DNA of 62,741 nt, from NCBI GenBank assembly GCA_021372515.1, contig JAJFUG010000051.1, positions 1 through 62,741 on the forward strand. The letters run 5' to 3'. The position numbers and the translations under genes were made by a program. The notes under the pieces are model-generated. The model ran no database searches, was not told the origin of the DNA, and worked only from the letters and a program-made list of their open reading frames with translations. Every line of letters begins with the position of its first letter. Positions within the stretch are counted from its first letter, which is position 1. Below, in pieces: positions 8,271 to 16,696 of this stretch. Source of the stretch: a bacterium. GTDB taxonomy: Bacteria > Gemmatimonadota > Glassbacteria > GWA2-58-10.

Positions 8271-11200
8271 ATGAAACTGTCCGAATTCGCCGTCAACCGG
8301 CCGGTCACCACCAGCATGATGATCCTGAGCATCGTGGTGCTCGGGCTGCTCAGCGTAAACCGCATCCCGCTCGTTTTCCTGCCGGATGTCAACCGTCCCA
8401 ACCTGCGTATCTACACCTCCTACCAGGGTTCCAACCCCGAGGAGATCGAGCGCCTGATCACCCGTCCGATCGAGGAGATCATGGGCACGGTCCCGGGCCT
8501 CAAGTCGATGATGTCGAACAGCTCGGCCAGCAACTCCTCGGTCCGGCTGGAGTTCGAGGAGGGCCACGACATGGACATGGTCTCCATGGAGGTGCGCGAC
8601 CGGATCGACCGCGTGATGCCCGACCTGCCGAATGACCTGCTCGACCCGCCCCGTATTTACCGCTGGCAGACCACCGACTGGCCGATCCTCAATTTCGGCC
8701 TGGTCTGGAAAGGCGACCCCAACCTGCTGGAGCAGGTGATCACCGAGGTGGTAGAAAAGCGCCTGCTCGCGGTGGAGGGTGTGGCCAACGTGGAGGTCAA
8801 CGGCCTCAAGCAGAAAGGCATCTGGATCGATCTGGACATGGACATGATGCGTGCGGCCCGGATCGACGCCCGCGAGCTCACCGGAGCGGTGCGCGACGGC
8901 AACACCAACGTTCCGGCCGGCAACGTGGTCAGCGGGGGACGGCGCTACAACCTGCGCGCCATCGGGCAGTTCCGCTCCATCGACGAGATCGCACAGCTGC
9001 CGCTCAACTCGCGCGGCCTGCGCCTGGAGCAGGTGGCCAACGTGCGCTACGATTTCCCGGAGATGCGCTGGTTCTCGCGCCTGAACGCCCAGGACGCCGT
9101 GTCGATGGCGATCCGCAAGACCTCCAACGCCAACATCATCGACGTAAACAAGCGGGTGATCGCCACCCTCGACCAGATCAAGACCGACCCGCGCTACGCC
9201 GCACTGGACTACCAGATCTACTGGGATCAGTCCGAGGCCATTGTCAGCAGCATCGACAGCCTGAAAAGCGCGGGCCTGATGGGGGCGGCCCTGGCCATCG
9301 CCGTGCTGCTGTTTTTCCTGGGCAACGTGCGCAACACGATGGTCATTTCCATCTCCATCCCGGTCTCGATCATCTGCACGTTTTTCTTCATGTACCTTTC
9401 GCGCATGGCGCCGTTCAACAGCGAGCTGACCCTGAACATCATCTCGATGATGGGGCTGATCTACGCGATCGGCATCGTGGTCGACCCGGCTATCGTGGTG
9501 CTGGAGAACATTTTCCGCATCCGAAGCGAAAAAAAGGACATCGGTCCGATCGAGGCGGCCATCCAGGGATCGAGCGAGATGGGCCTGGCTGTGATGGCCT
9601 CGATCCTGACCAACATCATCGTGTTTCTGCCGCTCATCTTCCTGGCCGGCGGGCGCGGGATGATGCGGTTCATGCGCGATTTCGGGGTTGTGTTCTGCGT
9701 GGTCTCGCTGGCCAGCCTGTTCGTGGCTTTCACCGTGGTGCCGCTGCTGTCGGCCCGGGTGGTGAAAAAGCTGGACCCGGGCAAAGAGCGCACGTTCCCC
9801 AGGCTGAACGGGTTTTTCTCCTGGCTGGTCACCCGCGCCCTGCATCACCGTATGCTTACCATCCTGGTGGTGGTGGGCATTCTGGCGGGCATTGTCAAGC
9901 TCTATGGGATGATCGATAAGGAGGGCCAGCAGTACAGCCCGGAGCGGCGCATGTTCATCGATGTCGAGGTGAGCCACAACTACACGATGGAACAGGCCTC
10001 CAAGGTGATGAAAGGCATCGAGGCCGACCTTCTGGCACGCAAGGACCAGCTGGAGATCGCCTCGGTGAGCAACAACCTGAGCATGGGACGGCGCAACGAC
10101 GGCAGTTTCCAGATTTATTTCAAGGATGCGACAAAGGGCAGCCGCACCACCGCCGAGCTGGAAAAAGCGGTCCAGTCGCTGCTGCCAGAGCGCCCCGGGT
10201 TCACCTACCGCTACGGCCACCGTGGCGGCAGCGACGGCGACGTGCTCGAGATAGACCTGAGCGGCGAGCGCATGGAACTGCTGCAGACTTACGCCGAGAA
10301 CGTGCGCCGCCTGCTGAGCGACATCCCGGGAGTGGACAACATCGACCTGAGCACCGAGCGCGGCGAGCAGGAGGTGCGGGTGATGGTGGACCGCGACCGT
10401 GCCGCCACCAGCGGCATCAGCACCCAGCAGGTGGCGATGACCCTGAGCTCCCAGCTCGGCAACCGCCCGGCCGGACGGTACAAGGCGGCCGAGCGCGAGA
10501 TCAACATCAACATGCGCCTGGACGAGAAAGACCGTCTCAACCTGGAGCGCCTGGAGACTCTGGAGCTTTACGGCCCCGGCGGCCAGATGCGCGACCTGAA
10601 AAACCTGGCCACCGTCGAGCTGGGGCGCGGACCGCGGAACATCGAAAAGAACGACCGCCTGTACACGGTCGAGGTCTATGTGCCGATACGTGGCGGCGGC
10701 GGGCTCTACAGCCTGAGCAACGAAGTCATGAAACGCATGGCCGGCCTGAAAATGGCCCCCGGCTACTACTGGAGCCTGGGCCGCAACTACCAGAGCATGG
10801 TGGAGACCGAGCAGGACTCGCGCTTTGCGATCATCCTCTCGCTGGTGATGATCTACATCCTGCTGGCCGCGCTGTTCGAGTCCTTCATCCATCCGTTCAC
10901 GATCCTGCTCTCGGTGCCGTTCGCCATGATCGGGGTGGCGCTGATCTTTGTCGCCACCAAAACCAACCTGGGAGGCATCTCCTACATCGGGATCATCATC
11001 GTCTGCGGCCTGGTGGTCAACAACGGCATCATCCTGGTCGACTACATCAACCAGTTGCGCAGCCAGGGCCTGGCGCGGCGGGACGCGATCATCCTGGCCG
11101 TGCAGAAACGCCTGCGCCCGATACTTATGACCGCCATGACCACGGTGCTGTCGCTGCTGCCGATGTGCGCCCCTCTGCTGGCGCCCGGCATCTTCGGGCC

Positions 11201-11378
11201 GGCCGAGGGCCGCGCCGCCATGTGGGGTCCGGTGGGCCTGGCGATCCTGGGCGGCATGACCACCTCCACTTTCCTCACCCTGGTCATCACCCCGACCCTT
11301 TATTCGTTGATCGACGACCTGGCGCAGGGCGGCAAATCGATCGCTGAAAGAGTTTTCAGCCGCAAGCACCCGGTCTGA
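8271..11378 (+). CDS. RND-family efflux permease (AcrB/HAE1-like)
   Basis: A full-length 1,035-residue permease with twelve transmembrane segments and two large periplasmic loops. TM1 holds the usual SEFAVNRPVTTSMM start, and TM4 carries YAIGIVVDPAIVVLEN. In AcrB this site has two proton-relay aspartates (D407, D408); here the second is proline (Asp405-Pro406), and the TM10 lysine position reads Asn (VVNNGIILVDYIN). The substrate class is therefore uncertain. Upstream, a hairpin (8247-8264) places AAAGG in its loop 12 bases before the ATG, which may tune translation. It forms an operon with the adaptor. Confidence 0.93.
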   Translation: MKLSEFAVNRPVTTSMMILSIVVLGLLSVNRIPLVFLPDVNRPNLRIYTSYQGSNPEEIERLITRPIEEIMGTVPGLKSMMSNSSASNSSVRLEFEEGHDMDMVSMEVRDRIDRVMPDLPNDLLDPPRIYRWQTTDWPILNFGLVWKGDPNLLEQVITEVVEKRLLAVEGVANVEVNGLKQKGIWIDLDMDMMRAARIDARELTGAVRDGNTNVPAGNVVSGGRRYNLRAIGQFRSIDEIAQLPLNSRGLRLEQVANVRYDFPEMRWFSRLNAQDAVSMAIRKTSNANIIDVNKRVIATLDQIKTDPRYAALDYQIYWDQSEAIVSSIDSLKSAGLMGAALAIAVLLFFLGNVRNTMVISISIPVSIICTFFFMYLSRMAPFNSELTLNIISMMGLIYAIGIVVDPAIVVLENIFRIRSEKKDIGPIEAAIQGSSEMGLAVMASILTNIIVFLPLIFLAGGRGMMRFMRDFGVVFCVVSLASLFVAFTVVPLLSARVVKKLDPGKERTFPRLNGFFSWLVTRALHHRMLTILVVVGILAGIVKLYGMIDKEGQQYSPERRMFIDVEVSHNYTMEQASKVMKGIEADLLARKDQLEIASVSNNLSMGRRNDGSFQIYFKDATKGSRTTAELEKAVQSLLPERPGFTYRYGHRGGSDGDVLEIDLSGERMELLQTYAENVRRLLSDIPGVDNIDLSTERGEQEVRVMVDRDRAATSGISTQQVAMTLSSQLGNRPAGRYKAAEREININMRLDEKDRLNLERLETLELYGPGGQMRDLKNLATVELGRGPRNIEKNDRLYTVEVYVPIRGGGGLYSLSNEVMKRMAGLKMAPGYYWSLGRNYQSMVETEQDSRFAIILSLVMIYILLAALFESFIHPFTILLSVPFAMIGVALIFVATKTNLGGISYIGIIIVCGLVVNNGIILVDYINQLRSQGLARRDAIILAVQKRLRPILMTAMTTVLSLLPMCAPLLAPGIFGPAEGRAAMWGPVGLAILGGMTTSTFLTLVITPTLYSLIDDLAQGGKSIAERVFSRKHPV

Positions 11379-11434
11379 CACCGCGCTGTCCGGCTCGCCG
11401 CCGGCAGCCAACCCTGAAGACGGGAGCCAGCCAC

Positions 11435-12169
11435 ATGGAAAGCGTCTCCATCCTGACCGCCTTCTCCGCCGGATTGTTCTCGTTCATCAGCCCCTGCGTG
11501 CTGCCGCTCATCCCAGCCTACATCTCGTTCATCACCGGCCTGAGCGTGGAGGAGCTGCAGGACAGCGTGGCCCGCCGGAAAAGGCTCCTGCGGGTGTTCC
11601 TCCAGACCCTGGTCTTCGTGCTCGGTTTCTCCACCGTGTTCATTCTTCTGGGGGCCGGGGCCTCGTTCATCAGCCGTATCCTGTTCACCAACCGGGTCTG
11701 GTTCAACCGGGTGGCCGGCGGCCTGATCATCATCCTGGGCCTGCACATGACCGGCGTGTTCCGGCTCGGGTTCCTGGAGTACGAGAAACGCATCCAGGTG
11801 CGGGAAAACCCGCTGGGCGCGCTGAGCGTGTTCCTGGTGGGAGCGGCGTTCGCTTTCGGCTGGACCCCCTGCATCGGCCCGATCCTGGGCGCAATCCTGG
11901 CCCTGGCCGCGCAGCAGGGCGGAGTGGGCCAGGGGATGACCCTGCTGGCGGTCTACTCGCTGGGCCTGGGCCTGCCCTTTATCGCCACCGGCCTGGCGAT
12001 CAACGGCTTCTTCGGTTTCTACCGCCGCCTGCGCCGCCACATGCGCACCGTGGAACTGGCCGCGGGGCTGTTCCTCATCGCCATCGGCGTCCTGATCGCA
12101 CTTGACATGTTCGCCATCCTCAGTCAATACTTAATACAGTGGTTCCCCGGGCTGATTAGGCTCGGTTGA
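11435..12169 (+). CDS. ccdA: Cytochrome c biogenesis / thiol-electron transporter CcdA
   Basis: A 244-residue, six-helix membrane protein of the CcdA/DsbD-beta family. It moves electrons from cytoplasmic thioredoxin across the membrane through two cysteines: Cys21 in SPCVLPLIP and Cys146 in WTPCIGPILG, each in the expected TM helix. It starts at ATG 57 bases after the RND gene. The following gene encodes a TlpA/ResA-like thioredoxin lipoprotein, its natural electron acceptor. Together they would keep periplasmic or apocytochrome thiols reduced, consistent with the multiheme cytochrome at 41.8 kb. Confidence 0.93.
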   Translation: MESVSILTAFSAGLFSFISPCVLPLIPAYISFITGLSVEELQDSVARRKRLLRVFLQTLVFVLGFSTVFILLGAGASFISRILFTNRVWFNRVAGGLIIILGLHMTGVFRLGFLEYEKRIQVRENPLGALSVFLVGAAFAFGWTPCIGPILGAILALAAQQGGVGQGMTLLAVYSLGLGLPFIATGLAINGFFGFYRRLRRHMRTVELAAGLFLIAIGVLIALDMFAILSQYLIQWFPGLIRLG

Positions 12170-12223
12170 CAGAGGACGAACAATTACTTTCAGATAACGC
12201 TCCCATAAGCAAAGGAGATCCGG

Positions 12224-12766
12224 ATGACATTCGCCAGAAAACTGGCCGTTGCGGCGCTGCTGGCGTCCCTGGCCCTGGCCTGCGGCGCCTCGGGCAGCAA
12301 GCAGGAGCAGCCCGCTGCGGCCCAGGCCGCCGGTCAGACCGCCGCCGCAGACCTCAAACCCGCCCCGGCTTTCAGCCTGGACAAGGTGGACGGCAGCGGG
12401 CCGCTGGCCCTGGCCGACTACAAGGGCAAGGTGGTGATAGTCGATTTCTGGGCCACCTGGTGCCCGCCCTGTGTGCGCGAGATACCGGATTTCATCGCTC
12501 TGTACGACGCCTACAAGGACAAGGGGTTCCAGATGATCGGCATTTCGGTGGACCGCGGCGGCCCGCAGGTGGTTAAGGATTTCATGGCCAAAAACGGTGT
12601 GAACTACCCGGTGGTCATGGCCACCATGGAGGCGGTCAACGCTTACGGGGTGTTCAACGGCATCCCGACCACGTTCGTGATCGACCGTCAGGGCAATATC
12701 GTGGATATGGTGATGGGCTTGCAGTCGAAGGAGTATTTCGAGGAGCAGATCAAGAAGCTGCTGTAG
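12224..12766 (+). CDS. TlpA/ResA-like thiol-disulfide lipoprotein
   Basis: 180 residues from an ATG with a strong AAAGGAGAT site. The signal ends in A-L-A-C with Cys20 lipidated. After an Ala/Gln linker the thioredoxin fold carries the redox site W-C-P-P-C (Cys80 and Cys83) in FWATWCPPCVREIP. The cis-proline region is NGIPTTFVID. It should accept electrons from CcdA and reduce periplasmic disulfides or apocytochrome c. The pair is co-directional, separated by 54 bases and closed by a strong terminator. Confidence 0.92.
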   Translation: MTFARKLAVAALLASLALACGASGSKQEQPAAAQAAGQTAAADLKPAPAFSLDKVDGSGPLALADYKGKVVIVDFWATWCPPCVREIPDFIALYDAYKDKGFQMIGISVDRGGPQVVKDFMAKNGVNYPVVMATMEAVNAYGVFNGIPTTFVIDRQGNIVDMVMGLQSKEYFEEQIKKLL

Positions 12767-12783
12767 AGCGATTGACATAATGA

Positions 12784-12822
12784 GCGAAGAGGCCGCCCGG
12801 CAAGGACGGCCTCTTCGCTTTT
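12784..12822 (+). terminator. Rho-independent terminator after the ccdA-tlpA pair
   Basis: Perfect 12-base stem GCGAAGAGGCCG (12784-12795) with CGGCCTCTTCGC (12807-12818), 11-base loop, then TTTT. Confidence 0.88.
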
Positions 12823-12847
12823 GTGGCTTTCCGCAACTTTTCTCGTC

Positions 12848-13420
12848 TCACTCCTCGCCCTCGCGGTAGTGGGCCAGGGGCAGCGTTTCGTGCACTTTCC
12901 AGCCGCCGCGCTTGACAATCACGCCCGGCGCGCCCACCACCGTGCAGTCCGAGGGCACGTCGCGGTTTATTATCACGGTCTCGGCCCCCACCTTCACGTT
13001 GTCCCCCACCCGGATCGGCCCCAGCAGCGTGGCCGAGGTGCCGATCAGCACGTGGTTGCCCACCGTGGGGTGGCGCTTACCGGTGAAATGCCCGGTGCCA
13101 CCCAGGGTCACTCCATGAAAAAGTACGCAGTGCTCCCCGATCTCGGCGGTCTCGCCGATCACCACCCCGGTGCCGTGGTCGATGAAGAACCAGTCGCCGA
13201 TCTTCGCTCCGGGATGGATCTCCACCCCGGCCCAGAACCGCCCCAGCACGGTGATGAAACGCGGCAGCACCGGGATGTGGCAGCGCAGCAGGCAGTGCGC
13301 GAAACGGTAGAGCAGGATGGCGTGGAACGGGGTGTGGCACAGTATCGTTTCGACCCAGTTCTTGGCCGCCGGGTCGTTCATCTTGATCGACTTGAAATCC
13401 CTGATTATGCTCCTGAACAT
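12848..13420 (-). CDS. cysE: Serine O-acetyltransferase
   Basis: A 190-residue enzyme making O-acetylserine from serine and acetyl-CoA, the first committed step of cysteine synthesis. An N-terminal helical segment (about 1-60, with FHAILLYRFAHCLL) precedes a left-handed beta-helix of hexapeptide repeats: GVEIHPGAKIGDWFFIDHG, GVVIGETAEIGEH and GVTLGGTG. Active-site histidines lie in the IDHGTGVVIGE and LFHGVTLGGT motifs. It is shorter than E. coli CysE and resembles the compact SrpH/EpsC-like class. No cysK lies nearby. Confidence 0.92.
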   Translation of the reverse strand: MFRSIIRDFKSIKMNDPAAKNWVETILCHTPFHAILLYRFAHCLLRCHIPVLPRFITVLGRFWAGVEIHPGAKIGDWFFIDHGTGVVIGETAEIGEHCVLFHGVTLGGTGHFTGKRHPTVGNHVLIGTSATLLGPIRVGDNVKVGAETVIINRDVPSDCTVVGAPGVIVKRGGWKVHETLPLAHYREGEE

Positions 13421-13478
13421 CCAGCGAATGTCCTTTTCAAAACATGGAAATTATCTGCCGGACGAAAAGTATACCTTC

Positions 13479-13507
13479 AATATTCCCGTGCATGACGCGA
13501 TTGTCAA
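13479..13507 (-). promoter_or_regulatory. Possible promoter of cysE
   Basis: Minus strand TTGACA (13507-13502), 17-base spacer, AATATT (13484-13479). The -10 element is weak (four of six). It lies about 60 bases upstream of the start codon in the only AT-rich stretch of this spacer. Confidence 0.35.
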
Positions 13508-13540
13508 GTCAGTGGGTGGCAAAAGCCCGCCCGGTGGGAC

Positions 13541-15319
13541 TCAGTAGCTTCCATTCGGGTACAGTTTTTCAACCACCGGACTGCTGTAGGTGGTCAGGCT
13601 GTCCAGGACGTATTCCGTTCCCCAACTTCCCGTTGTCACGTCGATGGTCTCGATCCGGACCGTGTTGAACAGGTGGTCGCCCAGGCGCATGCGCGAGGGA
13701 TAGTTGAGGTTGTCGTGGCGCAGGCGGTAGTCCACGGCCAGGTCCAGGGCGCTCCAGCCGTTGCGGCTGCCGTCGGATGCAGCCACGCCCGGGTCGGGCA
13801 TCTCGTTGGTGAACGGGATCAGAAGGCACCAGTGCGCGCTGCTGTCCGCCCCCTGCGGCACCAGCACCTCCAGGTTGACATCCCCGATCACGAAACTGGC
13901 CCGGGCTGGGTAGTCGATGCTGGTGAGCAAGCCCTGGAGCAGCCAGCTCATCGCTCCGCACTGGCCCCAGCCGTGCATCAGGATGCCGCGCCCGCCGGTG
14001 AGCCAGGCCCCGTTCTCGGGGCCCACCGCGGCCCGCGCCCAGCGGTTGAGCATCCCGAGGGCCTCGAGACGGTTGCCGGTGGCGGCCAGGAAATGCTCGT
14101 ACACGGGCAGGGCCAGGCGACGGTAGGCTTCCACCTCGCAGGGGTCGCCGCAGTTCACCACCGGGTGACGGTTGGCCGGGGTGTGGACGGTGAATTCGCG
14201 GCTTGGGGCGGCCGGGTGCGCCGGAGCGGGGACCGCCGCGCCCAGACACCGCAGGGCCAGCACCGCAGCCCAGGTGGGAAGCATCTCGGAGGCCGGCAGC
14301 AGCGGGGTCTGATCGGTCACCCCGAAACGCCCAAAGCCACCATCCGGGTTCTGGCAACCCGCGATCCAGGCCGCACAGTCGGTGGCCGGACGGCCGGCGC
14401 GGGAGCTGTCGCTGTCGGAAAGCGGCGTCCCCAGCCGGGCCAGGGCCTCCACCGCGCACCAGGTGTCGTGCATGCGCGAGTAGTGGTCGTAGTTGTTCCA
14501 GTTGTCCCCGTGGCCCAGCTCGAACCCACCGTCCGGCTCCTGGCCGTAGCGGCTGAGCAGGAACGCGCGCACCGCCGACTGGCGCTCCGGCGCGGCCCCC
14601 AGAAGGCCAAGAGCAGCCACGCCGTAATACGTGCCCGCCACCGAGGAAAAGTTGAAAAAGTCATCGCTCAGGGCGAACCCGCCGCGGCCGTCGCGGGTGC
14701 GCTGCTGGGCGCGCACCCATTCCACAGTGCGGGCGGAGTCGGGCACGGCCTGCCCCAGCTCCTTGAGCGCCCCGACAGCCCAGTATGTAGTGTAGAGGGC
14801 CTCCGGCGCGCCGCCCCAGGCATACTCGTAGGCGTCGTAGCCGCCGTTGGGCTTCAGGCGCGCCCGGATAAAACGAGCCGCGGCCGCGGGGTCAGAGGGG
14901 ATCGCACCCAGCAGGCTCAGCGCACGCACGGCCCAGAAAGTCGGCTCCAGGGCACTGATCGTGCCCCAGGGAAATTTCTTGCCCAGGTAGTAGTCCGCCG
15001 CCTCGATGAACCCGCCGTCCGGCTGCTGGCGCGCCCTCAGCCAGGCGATAAGCTCGTCCTTTCCCTCCAGGCCCTCCAGCGCGCCCAGCGCCTGCAGCGC
15101 TTCCAGGGCCATACCGGTGCGGCTGGTGAACGCGCTGTCGCCGGGGTAGCAGCCGAACCCACCCGTGCCCGCACGGCAGGCCAGGACCCAGGCCACTGTC
15201 GGGTGTAGACCGGCCGGGGCGGCCTCAGACTGCGCCGGGACTGCACTCCGGCCCGCGGGCTGGCCGCAGGACACTGCCAGGAGCAAAATCGCGCAAAGTG
15301 CGGCAAGCTTATTCGGCAT
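13541..15319 (-). CDS. Lipoprotein with prenyltransferase-type repeats fused to a transglutaminase-like domain
   Basis: The ATG at 15319 follows AAGGAG; it removes 22 unconserved residues present in a longer frame and exposes a lipobox at L-A-V-S-C (Cys about 18). The product has 592 residues. Residues about 45-370 hold at least six alpha/alpha-toroid repeats of the squalene-cyclase/prenyltransferase type (ALQALGALEG, QQPDGGF, FWAVRALSLLG, YWAVGALKELG, TYYGVAALGLLG). The C-terminal third contains GWGQCGAMSWLLQG, with a candidate catalytic Cys near 454, followed by IDYPARASF and SAHWCLLIP, the layout of transglutaminase-like peptidases. The fusion is unusual; the substrate is unknown. It probably acts on the outer cell surface or in the periplasm. 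Confidence 0.78.
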   Translation of the reverse strand: MPNKLAALCAILLLAVSCGQPAGRSAVPAQSEAAPAGLHPTVAWVLACRAGTGGFGCYPGDSAFTSRTGMALEALQALGALEGLEGKDELIAWLRARQQPDGGFIEAADYYLGKKFPWGTISALEPTFWAVRALSLLGAIPSDPAAAARFIRARLKPNGGYDAYEYAWGGAPEALYTTYWAVGALKELGQAVPDSARTVEWVRAQQRTRDGRGGFALSDDFFNFSSVAGTYYGVAALGLLGAAPERQSAVRAFLLSRYGQEPDGGFELGHGDNWNNYDHYSRMHDTWCAVEALARLGTPLSDSDSSRAGRPATDCAAWIAGCQNPDGGFGRFGVTDQTPLLPASEMLPTWAAVLALRCLGAAVPAPAHPAAPSREFTVHTPANRHPVVNCGDPCEVEAYRRLALPVYEHFLAATGNRLEALGMLNRWARAAVGPENGAWLTGGRGILMHGWGQCGAMSWLLQGLLTSIDYPARASFVIGDVNLEVLVPQGADSSAHWCLLIPFTNEMPDPGVAASDGSRNGWSALDLAVDYRLRHDNLNYPSRMRLGDHLFNTVRIETIDVTTGSWGTEYVLDSLTTYSSPVVEKLYPNGSY

Positions 15320-15374
15320 GGGCGGAGGCTCCTTAGGTTCGGCGGCGACAAACAAAACCTGGATGGTGCTTTGC

Positions 15375-15401
15375 GGGGCGGCCACGGGGGGCCGCCCCTA
15401 C
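15375..15401. repeat. GC-rich hairpin of the GTAGGGGC type
   Basis: Perfect arms GGGGCGGCC (15375-15383) and GGCCGCCCC (15390-15398), loop ACGGGG, followed by TAC. On the minus strand it reads GTAGGGGC at its start, like the palindromic elements at 31343, 33888 and 59266. Confidence 0.6.
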
Positions 15402-15445
15402 AAGTGTCATATCTTCTTTGTCTCGGTTTGAATTCCCCTTAGGAA

Positions 15446-16477
15446 TCAAACCATTTCCGGCGGCTCCAGGCGCGCCACTACCCTTCTCAGGACGGTGAAC
15501 GGGGCGAACTCCTGTCCCTCCAGCAGGTGCCGCAGGTCCGCCAGACCGTGCGGGGCGTAGCGCAGGAACTCGGTCTTGCCGTCGGTCAGGGCCAGCTTGG
15601 CGTAGGCCCCCAGGGCCTGCATTATGCGGTGGGCGGCGACAAACTGGAACTGCGCGCTGAACTCGGCTGCCAGGTCCGGGTCACGGCGCTCCAGGGCCGC
15701 GTGGTAGTATTCGATAAGCTCCAGGCGCAGGCTGTCGCCAAGCTGAACGTAGGGGTCGAACAGAAGGCTCGACACATCGTAGGAGGGCGGCCCGGGGCGC
15801 GCCCCCTGGAAATCGACCAGCCGCAGGCTCTCCCGGGGCCCAAGCATCACGTTGCGGCTCTGGAAATCGCGGTAGATGAGGACCTGTCCATTCATCCACT
15901 CCCCTGCCGCCGCGGCCAGGCGGGCCAGTTCGCCTTCCAGGGCCGGGTCGCTGTGCCCGCAAAGGCGTCCGGCGAACTGGGTCGCGAAGTACATCCCCTC
16001 CCAGCGGAACATGAACTCCGGGTCGTAGTCGCGGTTGAAAAGACGCTCCGGCTCCAGGCGGCGGAAACCGTCGACCTGCAGCACGAGCAGCGTGTCCAGC
16101 AGGCGGCGGTAGAGCGCGGCGGTCCAGGCCGAGCCGGCCCCATGTTCCTCCACCGACTGCTGAAGGAGGCGGTCGCCCAGATCCTCGATCAGGATGAGAC
16201 CGGCCTCGCGCGCGAACCTGTAGACCTCCGGCGCACCCGCCCCCAGACTGCGGAACAGCCCGGCCAGGTAGACCCAGGTCTCGTTCTCATCCACCCCGCG
16301 CTCGTCGTGCCGCGGCGGACCGGGGTTCACCATCAGCACCGCGGGCCGATCGAGCCCGCCCACACGGTAAAACCTCCGCGTGGAACCGTCACCGGCCAGA
16401 AGGCGGAACGTTACCTCCCCGGCCGCATCGAGGCTGCCGCAGGCGAATTCTTTCCACTGCGGAATATCCTTGTCCAT
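15446..16477 (-). CDS. AmgK-like aminoglycoside-phosphotransferase-fold sugar kinase
   Basis: A 343-residue APH-fold kinase closest in pattern to AmgK-type anomeric kinases of N-acetylmuramate/N-acetylglucosamine: GDGSTRRFYRVGG near residues 29-41, LILIEDLGDRLLQ around 95-108, and the catalytic block YRDFQSRNVML followed by LRLVDFQGARPGPPSYDVSSLL. The usual catalytic HRD is Y-R-D here, while the Asp and Asn are kept. AmgK is normally followed by a MurU nucleotidyltransferase; here the divergent neighbour is GlgC, also a sugar-1-phosphate nucleotidyltransferase, so an anomeric sugar kinase role is plausible but unproven. Confidence 0.8.
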   Translation of the reverse strand: MDKDIPQWKEFACGSLDAAGEVTFRLLAGDGSTRRFYRVGGLDRPAVLMVNPGPPRHDERGVDENETWVYLAGLFRSLGAGAPEVYRFAREAGLILIEDLGDRLLQQSVEEHGAGSAWTAALYRRLLDTLLVLQVDGFRRLEPERLFNRDYDPEFMFRWEGMYFATQFAGRLCGHSDPALEGELARLAAAAGEWMNGQVLIYRDFQSRNVMLGPRESLRLVDFQGARPGPPSYDVSSLLFDPYVQLGDSLRLELIEYYHAALERRDPDLAAEFSAQFQFVAAHRIMQALGAYAKLALTDGKTEFLRYAPHGLADLRHLLEGQEFAPFTVLRRVVARLEPPEMV

Positions 16478-16596
16478 CGCTCCATCCGGGTTGCCAAACG
16501 GTCACAGATGCACACTAACGTGTCGGGTCGGAGCGAATAATAGCCGCGCGGGCCGGATAAAGCAAGCCCGCGGGAAGGCCGCCTGCGGGCCGCGCG

Positions 16597-16630
16597 CTGT
16601 CCTTGACTGGACAGAGGCGTCGAGTAAATT
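16597..16630 (+). promoter_or_regulatory. Predicted glgC promoter with a palindrome around its -35 box
   Basis: TTGACT (16603-16608), 16-base spacer, TAAATT (16625-16630). The -35 hexamer is the loop of a perfect inverted repeat, CTGTCC (16597-16602) and GGACAG (16609-16614), which could be an operator half-site pair. The gene start is 67 bases downstream of the -10. Confidence 0.5.
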
Positions 16631-16696
16631 TAAACAATAACACCCACCGCAGTCTGCTCGCCGCATGGATGGATCAAAAACGAAGGGAGCCGCTGT

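Noticed and set aside
8235-11411. A 1,058-codon open frame on minus opposite the RND permease
   Set aside because: It is the antisense shadow of a GC-rich gene: composition is His/Asp/Gln/Arg-rich, no family motif, while the plus frame is a complete RND permease.
15446-16477. MurU-linked recycling of peptidoglycan sugars
   Set aside because: The AmgK-like gene is real but the neighbour is GlgC with clear ADP-glucose motifs, and there is no MurU-like protein here.
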